DNA of 64,000 bases from Streptomyces soli (GTDB lineage Bacteria; Actinomycetota; Actinomycetes; Streptomycetales; Streptomycetaceae): contig NZ_RJVR01000258.1 of the NCBI RefSeq assembly GCF_003999195.1, forward strand, positions 1-64,000, written 5' to 3'. Both the position numbers and the translations under genes were made by a program. Below the pieces are notes generated by a model, which was not told the origin of the DNA, did not search any database, and worked only from the letters and a program-made list of their open reading frames with translations. Below, piece by piece: positions 50,303-59,075 of this stretch (position 1 is the stretch's first letter; every line of letters starts with the position of its first letter).

Positions 50303-50623
50303 CCGCAAGGGCAAGATCTCCATGAGTCTTCTAGCCGCGCCGGATTCGTGTCACAACCGATCGCATACCTCGTGCTGCCGGGTGCCGTCCTCTCCCAGAA
50401 AATCCATGGCAACCGATTGACAATCGTTTTTGGGTAGCGGATCGTCATGGCAACGCAACCGATTGCATAGTCACGAAGGTGCGAGGGCCAGGCGACCACC
50501 TGCATTGACGGTACGGACACCCGGCACATCTACGCCGTGACAGGGGACGACGTCCGTTCAAGACCGCAATCGAATGCATAGAGCGCTGGAGGGACATCAG
50601 CCGACCGGGGCGGAACGAAGGGC
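50303..50623. promoter_or_regulatory. Intergenic region with four LacI-type operator-like sites
   Basis: There is no gene here. The 14-nt motif CAACCGATTGCATA or a close variant occurs at 50354-50367, 50410-50423, 50456-50469 and 50567-50580. The best copy, at 50456, sits in GCAACCGATTGC, a near-palindrome of the type bound by LacI/GalR regulators (10 of 12 positions symmetric). No LacI gene is in this window. Confidence 0.55.
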
Positions 50624-50962
50624 GTGGCAAGAACGATGACGTATGTCGCGAAGGACAGGCCCCGTATCGGCCGGCTCGGTGCGGGCCGGATGAGCTTCCA
50701 ACTGGCGGGCCGGTTGCTTGACGCGGGCCACGATGTGGCCGTGTACAACCGGACGCGCGCCAAGGCGGAGCCGCTGGCCGAGCGCGGGGCGGCCATTGTT
50801 GACCGACCCGATCAACTCGCGCACCAGGACGTGGTGTTCGTCATGGTGTCCGCCTCAGCGGATCTGGAGGTCGTCACGACTGGCCTCCGTCGGAGTACTC
50901 ACTCACCCGTACCACGCCCCGGTCTTCTGGTGGACAGCTCCACGGTGTCCACGCAGATCTAG
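50624..50962 (+). pseudogene. 3-hydroxyisobutyrate-dehydrogenase-like gene, N-terminal fragment
   Basis: The frame GRLGAGRMSFQLAGRLLDAGH, then VAVYNRTRAKAEPLAERGAA and VVFVMVSASADLEVVTTG, is the NAD-binding half of the beta-hydroxyacid dehydrogenase family. The G-x-G-x-x-G is degraded. VDSSTVS is the catalytic-site serine motif, reached after small frame changes near 50885. Everything after it is lost. It precedes the ABC importer operon and was probably once part of it. Confidence 0.72.
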
Positions 50963-50967
50963 CCACT

Positions 50968-51215
50968 CTTGGGCTGCAGTTCGGGCACGGCCTGGGCCTC
51001 GGCCTGCACGAACGCCCGACATCGGCCTGCTCAACAGCCTGGAGAAACCGGGGGGGATCCACGAGGGCATGGTCTTCGCGCTGAAGACCTACTGCCCCGC
51101 CTCGGACGGCTTTTCGGCCGCCCGAATCGAGGAGGAGGTCGTCGTCACAGCGGACGGGCCCCGGGTACTCACCAAGTTCCCGGCGCAGGAACTGTTCGTG
51201 GCCAATGCCGAGTAG
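50968..51215 (+). pseudogene. M24 (Xaa-Pro aminopeptidase-like) C-terminal fragment
   Basis: The first frame contains FGHGLGLGLHERP, the metal-binding His motif of M24 peptidases. After a shift near 51023 a second frame gives IGLLNSLEKPGGIHEGMVFA, then LKTYCPASDGFSAARIEEEV and the ending LTKFPAQELFVANAE. The rest of the enzyme is missing. Together with the preceding fragment it marks a deletion in a catabolic operon. Confidence 0.72.
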
Positions 51216-51320
51216 CACAGGCCGAAGAAACCGCACATCCGCAACACCGGCAGGCCCTCAGGGCCCTGCCTTCAGCACGGACATCCCATCGGCTCAACGA
51301 AGAGTCAGGAGACGCCGACT

Positions 51321-52565
51321 ATGAAGTGGAACAAATACTCGAAGACAACATGGCAGGCCGCCGTCGCCGCATGCGCGCTGGCGCTCACTGCGAGCGGCTG
51401 CGCGTCCGGCAGTGACACAGCGGCTACGGGGCAGCGGAACGGTCCTCTGGTGATCGGGGCCTCCGTGTCCCTCACCGGCGACTTCGCCGACAGCGGCAAG
51501 GCCGTGCAGCGCGGTTACCAGCTGTGGGCCGACTCGGTCAACGCCAAGGGCGGGCTGCTCGGCCGCAAGGTGGAGTTCAAGATCGTGGACGACCTGTCCA
51601 GCCCCACCCAGGTCATTACGAACTACCAGAATCTGATCAACCAGGACCATGTAGACCTGGTCTTCGGGCCGTTCTCCAGCCTGTTGACCGTACCCGCCTC
51701 ACAGGTCGCCAAGCGCTACGGCTACGCCTTCCTCGAACCGGCCGGAGGTGGTCCCCAGGTATTCGCCCAGCACCTGAACAACCTCTTCTTCGTCCAGCCC
51801 GCACCGTCCGTCCGCGCCGGTGACGTGTTCGCCAAGTGGGTGCTCTCGCTACCGGCCGACAAGCGGCCCCGGACCGCCGCCTACGCCGAGCTCGACGACC
51901 CGTTCGCCGGCCCGATCGCGGAGAGTATCCGTACCGCCTTCGAGGCCGCCGGCATCAAGACCGTCTACAAGCAGGTCTATCCGGCGGAGACCGCAGACCT
52001 GTCCCCCGTGATGTCCGGCATCGCCGCCGCCCACCCGGATGTGCTGGTTTCCGGAACGCAGAACAACGATGCGTACGCCCAGGTCAAGAGCCTCGTCCAG
52101 CTGAAGTTCAGCCCCAAGTTCGTCTTCATGTCGAACGGTGCCAATTCACCCCTTGAGTTCCCCGACAAGGTGGGGGCGGCCAACACCTCGGGCATCATGT
52201 CGTCCGGCGACTGGTACCCCAGCTCCACGGCCGCCGGCAGCGCCGAGTTCGCCGCGGCCTACGTGAAGAAGTACGGCGGCACCGCACAGCAGATCGACAA
52301 CAGCTCCGCCGAGGCGTACGCCTGCGGCCAGCTGCTCGCGGACGTCGCGAAGAAAGCCGGAAAGATCGACAACGCCACGATCATCAAGTCGCTGCACTCC
52401 GGTTCGTGGCCGACGCTGCTCGGAGACCTGGGCTGGAATGCGGACGGCGCCCCGACCTCGTCGTTCTCGTTGGTGCAGTGGCAGGGCGGCAAGCTCCTGC
52501 CGGTCTACCCCGCCGCCGCGGCCCAGTCGGCTCCCGTGTACCCGAAGCCGAACTGGGGCGGGTGA
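51321..52565 (+). CDS. Branched-chain-amino-acid/amide-type ABC transporter substrate-binding lipoprotein
   Basis: The product is 414 aa. The lipoprotein signal ends at LTASGCASG (Cys about residue 27). A periplasmic-binding-protein type I fold follows: VIGASVSLTGDFADSGKAVQRG, DDLSSPTQVITNYQNLI, VFGPFSS, and EAYACGQLL. This is the LivK/UrtA/FmdD-like group. It leads the operon binding protein-permease-permease-ATPase-ATPase. AGGAG lies about 10 nt before the ATG. The ligand cannot be read from sequence. The nearby dehydrogenase and peptidase remnants suggest a carboxylate or amino-acid derivative (inference). Confidence 0.9.
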   Translation: MKWNKYSKTTWQAAVAACALALTASGCASGSDTAATGQRNGPLVIGASVSLTGDFADSGKAVQRGYQLWADSVNAKGGLLGRKVEFKIVDDLSSPTQVITNYQNLINQDHVDLVFGPFSSLLTVPASQVAKRYGYAFLEPAGGGPQVFAQHLNNLFFVQPAPSVRAGDVFAKWVLSLPADKRPRTAAYAELDDPFAGPIAESIRTAFEAAGIKTVYKQVYPAETADLSPVMSGIAAAHPDVLVSGTQNNDAYAQVKSLVQLKFSPKFVFMSNGANSPLEFPDKVGAANTSGIMSSGDWYPSSTAAGSAEFAAAYVKKYGGTAQQIDNSSAEAYACGQLLADVAKKAGKIDNATIIKSLHSGSWPTLLGDLGWNADGAPTSSFSLVQWQGGKLLPVYPAAAAQSAPVYPKPNWGG

Positions 52566-52570
52566 GACAC

Positions 52571-53449
52571 GTGCACGCTCTTATCCAAGGCGTCATCCTC
52601 GGCGTCCTCACCGCCGGCGTCTTCGCGCTGATGGCCTCGGGACAGACTCTGATCTTCGGCATCATGAAGGTCGTGAACCTGGCCCAGGGTGCCATGGTCA
52701 TCCTCGGTGCCTACCTCTCCTACCAGCTATTCACCTCCTTCGGCCTGGACCCGTTCCTCGCCATCCCGGTCACTACGGTGATCATGTTCGCGCTCGGTGT
52801 CGCCGTCCAGTGGCTGTTCCTGCGGCCGCTGAAGAAGGACGACCGCTCGGAGCTCAGCCTGCTCATCACGTTCGCCGTCGCCCTGCTGATCGAGGGCGTC
52901 ATGAGCATCACCTGGCACACCACCTACCGCAGCATCAACACCGGCTATGCCAACTCCAGCTGGAGCCTGTTCGGCTACCAGATCACCTTGGTGCGGCTGT
53001 GGGCGTTCCTGCTGTCGCTCGCTGCGCTCGGCCTGCTCTACCTGCTGCTGAACCACACCCGGTTCGGCCGTGCTGTGCGGGCCACCGTGCAAAACCCGGA
53101 GTCGGCGAAGCTGCTCGGGATCGAGGCCGACCGCGTCTCCGCCCTCGGCTTCGGGCTTGGCGCGGCAACCGCGGCTGCGGCCGGATCGGTGTACGGGCTG
53201 CTCTACCCGTTCAATTCCGGCAGCCACTACGACCTCATCTCCAAGCTGCTGTCCATCGTCATCCTGGGCGGACTGGGCAGCGTCGGCGGGGCGGTGCTCG
53301 GCGCGGTGATCGTGTCGACGTCCTCCGCGGTCGTCGCCGCCACCATCTCGCCCGCCTGGTCGGAGATGACCTTCTTCGTGATCCTCATCGCGATCCTGCT
53401 GGTGCGGCCGCAGGGCATCTTCGGTACGACAGTCAGGGGTGCATTGTGA
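52571..53449 (+). CDS. Branched-chain-amino-acid-type ABC permease (LivH-like)
   Basis: The product is 292 aa with about eight helices. LivH landmarks are IQGVILGVLTAGVFALMASG at the start, FGIMKVVNLAQGAMVILGAY, and the EAA-like ATVQNPESAKLLGIEADRV loop, followed by VILGGLGSVGGAVLGAVI. GTG 52571 follows GGTGAG; an in-frame GTG at 52562 overlaps the previous stop and is an alternative. The gene overlaps the next permease by 4 bp. Confidence 0.9.
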   Translation: MHALIQGVILGVLTAGVFALMASGQTLIFGIMKVVNLAQGAMVILGAYLSYQLFTSFGLDPFLAIPVTTVIMFALGVAVQWLFLRPLKKDDRSELSLLITFAVALLIEGVMSITWHTTYRSINTGYANSSWSLFGYQITLVRLWAFLLSLAALGLLYLLLNHTRFGRAVRATVQNPESAKLLGIEADRVSALGFGLGAATAAAAGSVYGLLYPFNSGSHYDLISKLLSIVILGGLGSVGGAVLGAVIVSTSSAVVAATISPAWSEMTFFVILIAILLVRPQGIFGTTVRGAL

Positions 53450-54477
53450 CCCGTCTCCGTGGCGCAGGCCCCATCGCCTTCTTCGCGGTCCTGGCCTCAC
53501 TGCCGTCGTTCAACCTGGCCCACTGGACCATCAACCTGCTGATCTTCACGCTGATGTTCGCGGTGATGTCCAGCGCCTGGAACCTCGTCGGCGGGTTCGC
53601 CGGCTATCCGTCCCTCGGCCACGCCGCGTTCTTCGGCATCGGTGCCTACGCGGAAGCGCTCTGGTTCTCGCACCACCCGGTGAGCAGCGGCTACGAACCG
53701 TTCCTGCTGCTGCCCGCCATCGGCCTGCTTGCCGTCGTGATCGGTCTTCCCGTCGGTGCAGTGGCGATGCGAACCCGCACCGACGTGTTCGCCATCGTCA
53801 CCATCACGTTGCTCTTCGTCGTCCAGGGCCTCGCCTTCAACCTTCACGGCATCACCGGCGGCTCCCAGGGGCTGGCCATTCCGCCCGCTCCCTTCCCTGC
53901 GGCCACCTACGACCGGCCGTTCTACTACGTGCTGGTCGGCCTGCTCGCCCTCGCCATGGCGGTCACCTTCGCCGCCATGCGCAGCAAGGTCGGGCTGAGC
54001 CTGGCGGCGCTGCGCGGGGACGAGGACAAGGCGCGCGGCATCGGCATCCGGGTGACCGGGGTCAAGCTGCTCGCGTTCGCGGTCAGCGTCGGCCTGACCG
54101 CCATGGTCGGCGCCGTGTGGGCGTACTACGAGGGCTTCATCTATCCGCAGTTCGCCGTCGATCCCCTCATCACCATCGCGATGGTCCTCATGACGTTCCT
54201 CGGTGGCCGCGCCACCCTGTGGGGCCCGGTCCTCGGTGCCTTCATCCTCGAATCCGCACAGCAGTACCTCGCCTACCAGCTCGGCGGCAGCCAGGTCTAC
54301 CTCATCGCGTACGCCCTGGTTTTCCTGTTGATCATGCTGCTGCTGCCGCGCGGCATACTGCCGACCGTGCAGGACCAAATCCGGCGGCGGCGCCGGCGCC
54401 AAGCCCTCGACTCCGGTTCGCCCACCCTCACGCAGCCGGCGAATGCGGCTGCGACCGCAGGAGGTGGTCAAGCATGA
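53446..54477 (+). CDS. Branched-chain-amino-acid-type ABC permease (LivM-like)
   Basis: The product is 343 aa with about nine or ten helices. LivM-type segments are WNLVGGFAGYPSLGHAAFFGIGAY, the substrate-path motif GITGGSQGLAIP, the coupling loop LAALRGDEDKARGIGIRVTG, and MTFLGGRATLWGPVLGAF. A basic tail (RRRRRRQ) follows the last helix. The GTG start overlaps the LivH-like stop (GTGA), and its own stop overlaps the next ATG (ATGA), showing tight translational coupling. Confidence 0.9.
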   Translation: MTRLRGAGPIAFFAVLASLPSFNLAHWTINLLIFTLMFAVMSSAWNLVGGFAGYPSLGHAAFFGIGAYAEALWFSHHPVSSGYEPFLLLPAIGLLAVVIGLPVGAVAMRTRTDVFAIVTITLLFVVQGLAFNLHGITGGSQGLAIPPAPFPAATYDRPFYYVLVGLLALAMAVTFAAMRSKVGLSLAALRGDEDKARGIGIRVTGVKLLAFAVSVGLTAMVGAVWAYYEGFIYPQFAVDPLITIAMVLMTFLGGRATLWGPVLGAFILESAQQYLAYQLGGSQVYLIAYALVFLLIMLLLPRGILPTVQDQIRRRRRRQALDSGSPTLTQPANAAATAGGGQA

Positions 54478-55208
54478 CGGCACTGCTCGAAGTCACCGAT
54501 ATGACCAAGGTGTTCGGCGGCGTCCGCGCCGTGGACGGCTGCTCGTTCACCGTCGAACCGCACACCGTGACCGCGCTGATCGGACCGAACGGCTCCGGCA
54601 AGACGACCCTGTTCAACATGGTCACCGGGTACCTGGGTCCGGACAGCGGGCGAGTGCGCTTCGCCGGCCAGGATGTCACCGGTGTGGACGCCGGCACCCT
54701 GTACCGCCGCGGCCTGTCCCGCACGTTCCAGCAGGCGCGGGTGATTCCCCAGCTCAGCGTGCTGGAGAATCTGGTCGCGGCGGGTGGGTACAGCTGGCGG
54801 CAGCTGCTCACCACGCGGCGGGTCGGTCGCGCCGACCGCGACCGGGCGGGACAGCTACTGGAGGAGTTCCGGCTCTCCCACGTGGCGGACCTACTCGCCT
54901 CCGAACTGTCCTACGGCCAGCGCAAATTGCTGGAGTTCGCCGCCGTCCTCATGAGCGATCCGACCCTGGTGCTGCTCGACGAGCCGACCGCCGGCGTCAA
55001 CCCAGTCATGATCGACACGATGGAGCGGCACATCCGGGAGCGGCACGAGGCCGGAATCACCTTCCTCATCGTGGAGCACGACATGTCGTTCGTGATGCGG
55101 CTGTGCGATCCGGTGATCGTCCTTGACCAGGGCAAGCGGATCTTCAGTGGCGTTCCCTCCGAGGTGCAGGCCAACGCGCTCGTCCTCGACGCCTATCTTG
55201 GGAGCTGA
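54474..55208 (+). CDS. ABC transporter ATPase (LivG-like)
   Basis: The product is 244 aa. Walker A is IGPNGSGKTTLFNMVTG, the Q-loop SRTFQQARV, the signature ELSYGQRKLLEFAAVL (LSYGQ in place of LSGGQ, as in many LivG), Walker B LVLLDEPTAGVNP, and the H-loop LIVEHDMSFV. GGAGGTGG precedes the ATG. It pairs with the LivF-like ATPase downstream to energise the two permeases. Confidence 0.93.
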   Translation: MTALLEVTDMTKVFGGVRAVDGCSFTVEPHTVTALIGPNGSGKTTLFNMVTGYLGPDSGRVRFAGQDVTGVDAGTLYRRGLSRTFQQARVIPQLSVLENLVAAGGYSWRQLLTTRRVGRADRDRAGQLLEEFRLSHVADLLASELSYGQRKLLEFAAVLMSDPTLVLLDEPTAGVNPVMIDTMERHIRERHEAGITFLIVEHDMSFVMRLCDPVIVLDQGKRIFSGVPSEVQANALVLDAYLGS

Positions 55209-55210
55209 CC

Positions 55211-55933
55211 ATGGCACCGATTCTCACTCTGGACTCCATCGTGGCTGGCTACGGCGCGGGCGACATCCTCAAGGGTGTCGACCTGCAGATCGGAGCCGGC
55301 ACCGTAACCTGCCTCATCGGTCCCAACGGAGCCGGGAAGTCGACCGTCCTGAAGACCATCAGCGGGCTGCTGCGGCCGCGACAGGGATCCATCCGTTTCC
55401 ACGAGCAGGAACTCAAAGGCCTCTCGTCGAAGGCGCGGCTGCGGCTCGGCATAGTCCATGTCCCCCAGGACCGCAGTCTGTTCCCCGCGATGAGCGTCTG
55501 GGACAACCTGCTCACCGGCGGCTACACCATCCGGGATCAGAAGCTGCTCAGGGAGCGGGTGGACCGGGCCGTCGAGGCCTTCCCGATCTGCGCCAAGCGG
55601 GCCCGGGAACACGCCGGGTCGCTGTCCGGCGGTGAGCAGAAGCAGGTCGAGCTGGCCCGCACCCTGGTCCTCGACCCCGCGCTGATCCTGCTCGACGAGC
55701 CGTCCATCGGCCTGGACCCGAAGTCCCGCCAGCAGGTCTTCGCCAGCATCAGGCAACTCGCCGCCACGGGCCGCACCGTGCTGCTGGTCGAGCAGAACGC
55801 CCGCTCGGGCCTGGCCGCTGCCGACTACGGCGCGGTTCTCGAGTCCGGAGTGGTCCGGCTCGTCGCCACCGGCGCCGACCTGCTCGACAACCCCGAGGTG
55901 GGCCGCCTGTACCTCGGGGCGGCGGCGCGCTGA
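55211..55933 (+). CDS. ABC transporter ATPase (LivF-like)
   Basis: The product is 240 aa. Walker A is IGPNGAGKSTVLKTISG, the Q-loop IVHVPQDRSLFPAMSVWDNL, the signature GSLSGGEQKQVELARTLV, Walker B LILLDEPSIGLDP, and the H-loop replaced by LVEQNARSGLAAADYG (Q-N instead of H-D, normal for LivF). It lies 2 bp after the LivG-like gene with GGGAG overlapping that gene's stop. It is the last complete gene of the operon. Confidence 0.93.
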   Translation: MAPILTLDSIVAGYGAGDILKGVDLQIGAGTVTCLIGPNGAGKSTVLKTISGLLRPRQGSIRFHEQELKGLSSKARLRLGIVHVPQDRSLFPAMSVWDNLLTGGYTIRDQKLLRERVDRAVEAFPICAKRAREHAGSLSGGEQKQVELARTLVLDPALILLDEPSIGLDPKSRQQVFASIRQLAATGRTVLLVEQNARSGLAAADYGAVLESGVVRLVATGADLLDNPEVGRLYLGAAAR

Positions 55934-55959
55934 CTCAAGCCCCCTCGATCGGAGGAAGC

Positions 55960-56049
55960 ATGGCACCATCCACCAGGGCCAAGGCATGCCGTTCAGGCGC
56001 CGCCGCGGTCTTACCGCCGACCGACGAGTCCATCAGCCTCGAGCTGTAA
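55960..56049 (+). pseudogene. Start of a lost sixth operon gene (29 codons)
   Basis: GGAGG (55951-55955) precedes an ATG that opens MAPSTRAKACRSGAAAVLPP and ends at TAA 56047. Beyond the stop the same frame stays open for about 60 codons (LQTELRYFEKRATYGWITRL), so the TAA may be a nonsense mutation in a longer gene. No family recognised. Confidence 0.4.
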
Positions 56050-56224
56050 TGCCTGCAGACCGAACTGCGGTACTTCGAGAAGCGGGCTACTTATGGGTGG
56101 ATCACCCGGCTCGGTGTCTACCGTCTTACCGGAAACGCGCACAGGACGACGGCGCATGCCAGCTTGAAGTGGCGGGGACTGGAAACGGAGCATCAGCCAC
56201 CGCACCAGTCTCCCGCCTGCCCCG

Positions 56225-56375
56225 CGGCGTCTGGTACGCGCGCTCGCTGCGTTGTCGGAGTCACCCGAGTAGCCCACTACGAGGGCGATCTCCCCCAGAC
56301 GTCGTCCGGTGGGGGTCCCCCCGGCCGAAGGCTGGGGGACCCCCACCGCCTTGCGATCACATGCACCAGACGCCG
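56225..56375. repeat. Second copy of the dispersed palindromic element
   Basis: The terminal arms GCGGCGTCTGGT (56225-56236) and ACCAGACGCCGC (56364-56375) are exact complements. Inside, 56245-56378 matches 6848-6980 closely, including CACCCGAGTA, CGATCTCCCCCAG and the GGTGGGGGTCCCC/GGGGACCCCCACC hairpin. The left half of the inner palindrome has drifted (AGACGTCGTCC against AGCCTTCGGCC). Confidence 0.72.
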
Positions 56376-56424
56376 CTGGGGCCCGCCCTCCGGGCGGCCG
56401 GCGCTCTTTGCCAGACAGTGCCTA

Positions 56425-56919
56425 CTAGCCCAGCCTCGCCAGGGCGACCTCCGCCGCCTGCCGCAGCCGCGCGTCGCCGCACGCCGCACGGAGCAGGGGC
56501 TCGCCGCGCCGGTCGCCGAGGTCGCCCAGGCCCTCGACGCACGCCAGGGCGATCCGCCAGTACGGGGACTCGGGCTCCGCCAGCAGCCGCCGCAGCGTCT
56601 CCACCAGCGCGGGCACGGCCTCCGCCGCCCGCAGGGTGACGAGCAGCCGGATCGGCGGAGCCGCGTACGCGACGCGCAGCGGGTTCGTGGCCAGGGCGGC
56701 GGCGGCGCGGGCGGTGCGGGGGTCACCCAGGCGGGCGAGGGCGCGGGCGGCGATCTCGGCGAGGCCGGGGTCGCGGTAGTTGAGGAGCATGACCAGGGTC
56801 TCGAAGGCGCGGGGGTCGGCGGCCTCGGCCAGGGCCACGGCCGCGTCGAGCCGGGCGGCGACGGACTGCCCGGGCTCGGTGAGGATGGCCGCGAGTTCTT
56901 CTCGTAAGGCGGTGTCCAC
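56425..56919 (-). CDS. HEAT-repeat protein
   Basis: The product is about 164 aa, built almost wholly of helical repeats of about 30 aa: ARLDAAVALAEAADPRAFETL, AEIAARALARLGDPRTA, ALACVEGLGDLGDRRGEPLL, and the ending RQAAEVALARLG. Such proteins act as binding scaffolds. No catalytic residues. GTG 56919 is favoured over GTG 56925 because TAGGGT (56931-56926) lies 6 nt upstream, giving a leaderless transcript. Confidence 0.78.
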   Translation of the reverse strand: MDTALREELAAILTEPGQSVAARLDAAVALAEAADPRAFETLVMLLNYRDPGLAEIAARALARLGDPRTARAAAALATNPLRVAYAAPPIRLLVTLRAAEAVPALVETLRRLLAEPESPYWRIALACVEGLGDLGDRRGEPLLRAACGDARLRQAAEVALARLG

Positions 56920-56925
56920 CGGCAC

Positions 56926-57237
56926 ACCCTACGCCGCACGGGTCCGGCACATGCTGCGCTCATCTGTCAGCGAGCCAAATCACATGGGCGGAGGACTGGC
57001 GCCTAAGTTACTCGTCAGTTAGCCTTGAATCAACGTACGCAGCGGCCTGGTGACGCAGCCGCCGCGTGCAGCGGTAACAGCACGAAGTCGGTTCGGCACC
57101 ATCGCGGCGCGGCCCCGGGACAGGGCCCGCCACCCCCTTCACGTGTGGGCACGCATACCCGCGTACACGCCCCGCGGATCCACCCAACTCCACCTCGCAC
57201 GCCCGCGCGTGTGACCCTCAGCATCTGGAGTCTCGCG
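56926..57237. promoter_or_regulatory. 312-bp divergent region before the dehydrogenase gene
   Basis: There is no gene here. The minus-strand TAGGGT of the HEAT gene lies at 56926-56931. Around 57003-57022 an AT-richer stretch (AAGTTACTCGTCAGTTAGCC) holds a direct GTTA repeat and a TTAGCC box that could be the promoter of the 3-hydroxyacyl-CoA dehydrogenase gene, leaving a leader of about 200 nt. TGGAG precedes its ATG. Confidence 0.4.
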
Positions 57238-59040
57238 ATGGACCGTTCCCTTTCTCTCCCCCTTTCCTCCTCCGCCACCGTCGCCGTGGTCGGTCTCGGC
57301 ACCATGGGCGCCGGAATCGCCGAGGTCATGGTCCGTGCGGGCCACGAGGTCGTCGGCATCGACATCAGCGACGCCGCCGCCCGCCAGGCCGTCGAAACCC
57401 TGGAGGCGTCCACCGCCCGCGCCGTGCAGCGCGAGCGGATCACCGAGCAGGAGCGCACCGCGGCCCTCGCCCGCTTCCGTACGTTCCACGATCTGCAGGC
57501 CGCGGCCGAGGCCGACCTGGTCATCGAGGTCGTCACCGAGCACTTCGACGTCAAGCGTGAGGTCTTCACCGCCCTCGACGGGATCGTGAAGCCGGGTGCC
57601 ATCATCGCCACCGGCACCAACGCCCTGTCCGTCACCCAGCTCGCCTCGCACACCTCGCGCCCCGACCGCGTGCTGGGCCTGCACTTCTTCGCCCCCGCGC
57701 CGGCCATGAAGCTGGTCGAGGTGGTCTCCACCGTCCTGACCTCCCCCGAGACCACCGACACCGTCACCGAACTGGTCCGCGCCCTCGGCAAGGAGCCAGT
57801 GCCGGTCGGCGACCGCCCCGGCTTCATCGCCGACGGGCTGCTCTTCGGCTACCTCAACCAGGCCGCCGCGATGTACGAGGCCCGCTACGCGACCCGCGAG
57901 GACATCGACGCCGCCATGCGGCTCGGCTGCGGCCTGCCGATGGGACCGCTCGCGCTGCTCGACCTGATCGGCGTCGAGACCGCCCAGACCGTCCTGGAGG
58001 CGATGTACGAGGCCTCCCGCGACCGCCTGCACGCCCCCGCCCCGGTGCTCAAGCAGCTCGCGGCCGCCGGGCTGCTCGGCCGCAAGTCCGGCCGCGGCTT
58101 CTACACGTACGAGTCCCACGGCAGCGCCACCGTCGTCCCGGACGCCGAGACCCCGCAGGCCACCGGCACGGACACCCCCGGGCGCTCCGTCACCCGCGTC
58201 GGCGTCGCCGGCTCCGGCACGATGGCCACCGGCATCGCCGAGGTCTTCGCCAAGGCGGGCTACGAGGTCGTGCTCGCCGCCCGCACCCAGGACAAGGCCG
58301 ACAAGGCCGCGGCCCAGCTCGCCAAGTCCCTCGACCGATCCGTGGCCAAGGGCCGGCTCACCCAGGAGCAGCGCGACGCGGCCGTCTCCCGGGTCACGGC
58401 GGCCGGCTCCCTCGAAGGCCTCGCGGACGTCGACCTGGCCGTCGAGGCGGTCGCCGAGGACCTGGCGGTCAAGCAGCAGCTCTTCGCGACCCTCGACAAG
58501 GTCTGCAAGCCGGGCGCGGTGCTGGCCACCACCACCTCCTCGCTGCCGGTCGTCGCCATCGCCAAGTCCACGTCCCGCCCGCAGGACGTGATCGGCATGC
58601 ACTTCTTCAACCCGGCGCCCGCCATGAAGCTCGTCGAGGTGGTCCGTACGGTCCTCACCGCCGACGACGTCCACGCGACCGTCCGCGAGGTGTGCGGCAA
58701 GGTGCGCAAGCACGCCGTGGACTGCGGCGACCGGGCCGGCTTCATCGTCAACGCGCTGCTGTTCCCGTACCTGAACAACGCCGTGAAGATGGTCCAGGAG
58801 CATTACGCGACCGTCGAGGACATCGATGCTGCGATGAAGCTCGGCGGCGGCTACCCGATGGGCCCCTTCGAGCTGCTGGACGTCGTCGGCCTCGACGTCT
58901 CGCTGGCCATCGAGCAGGTGCTGCACAAGGAGTTCCGCGACCCGGGGCTGGCCCCGGCGCCGCTGCTGGAGCACCTGGTGTCAGCCGGCTGCCTGGGCCG
59001 CAAAACGGGGCGCGGCTTCCGCGAGTATGCGCGGCGCTGA
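57238..59040 (+). CDS. Tandem-duplicated 3-hydroxyacyl-CoA (3-hydroxybutyryl-CoA) dehydrogenase
   Basis: The product is 600 aa of two full dehydrogenase units (residues about 12-300 and 318-600). Each has an NAD-binding loop (VGLGTMGAGIAEVM; AGSGTMATGIAEVF) and a catalytic His loop (LHFFAPAPAMKLVEVV; MHFFNPAPAMKLVEVV). The second unit keeps the helix GFIVNALLFPYLN with its conserved Asn, whereas the first reads GFIADGLLFGYLN, with Asp. The second copy therefore looks canonical and the first modified. It would interconvert acetoacetyl-CoA and 3-hydroxybutyryl-CoA, feeding crotonyl-CoA to the ccr gene product downstream. Confidence 0.9.
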   Translation: MDRSLSLPLSSSATVAVVGLGTMGAGIAEVMVRAGHEVVGIDISDAAARQAVETLEASTARAVQRERITEQERTAALARFRTFHDLQAAAEADLVIEVVTEHFDVKREVFTALDGIVKPGAIIATGTNALSVTQLASHTSRPDRVLGLHFFAPAPAMKLVEVVSTVLTSPETTDTVTELVRALGKEPVPVGDRPGFIADGLLFGYLNQAAAMYEARYATREDIDAAMRLGCGLPMGPLALLDLIGVETAQTVLEAMYEASRDRLHAPAPVLKQLAAAGLLGRKSGRGFYTYESHGSATVVPDAETPQATGTDTPGRSVTRVGVAGSGTMATGIAEVFAKAGYEVVLAARTQDKADKAAAQLAKSLDRSVAKGRLTQEQRDAAVSRVTAAGSLEGLADVDLAVEAVAEDLAVKQQLFATLDKVCKPGAVLATTTSSLPVVAIAKSTSRPQDVIGMHFFNPAPAMKLVEVVRTVLTADDVHATVREVCGKVRKHAVDCGDRAGFIVNALLFPYLNNAVKMVQEHYATVEDIDAAMKLGGGYPMGPFELLDVVGLDVSLAIEQVLHKEFRDPGLAPAPLLEHLVSAGCLGRKTGRGFREYARR

Positions 59041-59053
59041 GCCGTACGCGGGC

Positions 59054-59075
59054 GGGGCGGCCTCACGGCCGCCCC
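59054..59075. terminator. Hairpin terminator after the dehydrogenase gene
   Basis: GGGGCGGCC (59054-59062), loop TCAC, GGCCGCCCC (59067-59075): a perfect 9-bp G/C stem, 13 bp after the stop codon, without a strong T run. Confidence 0.7.
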
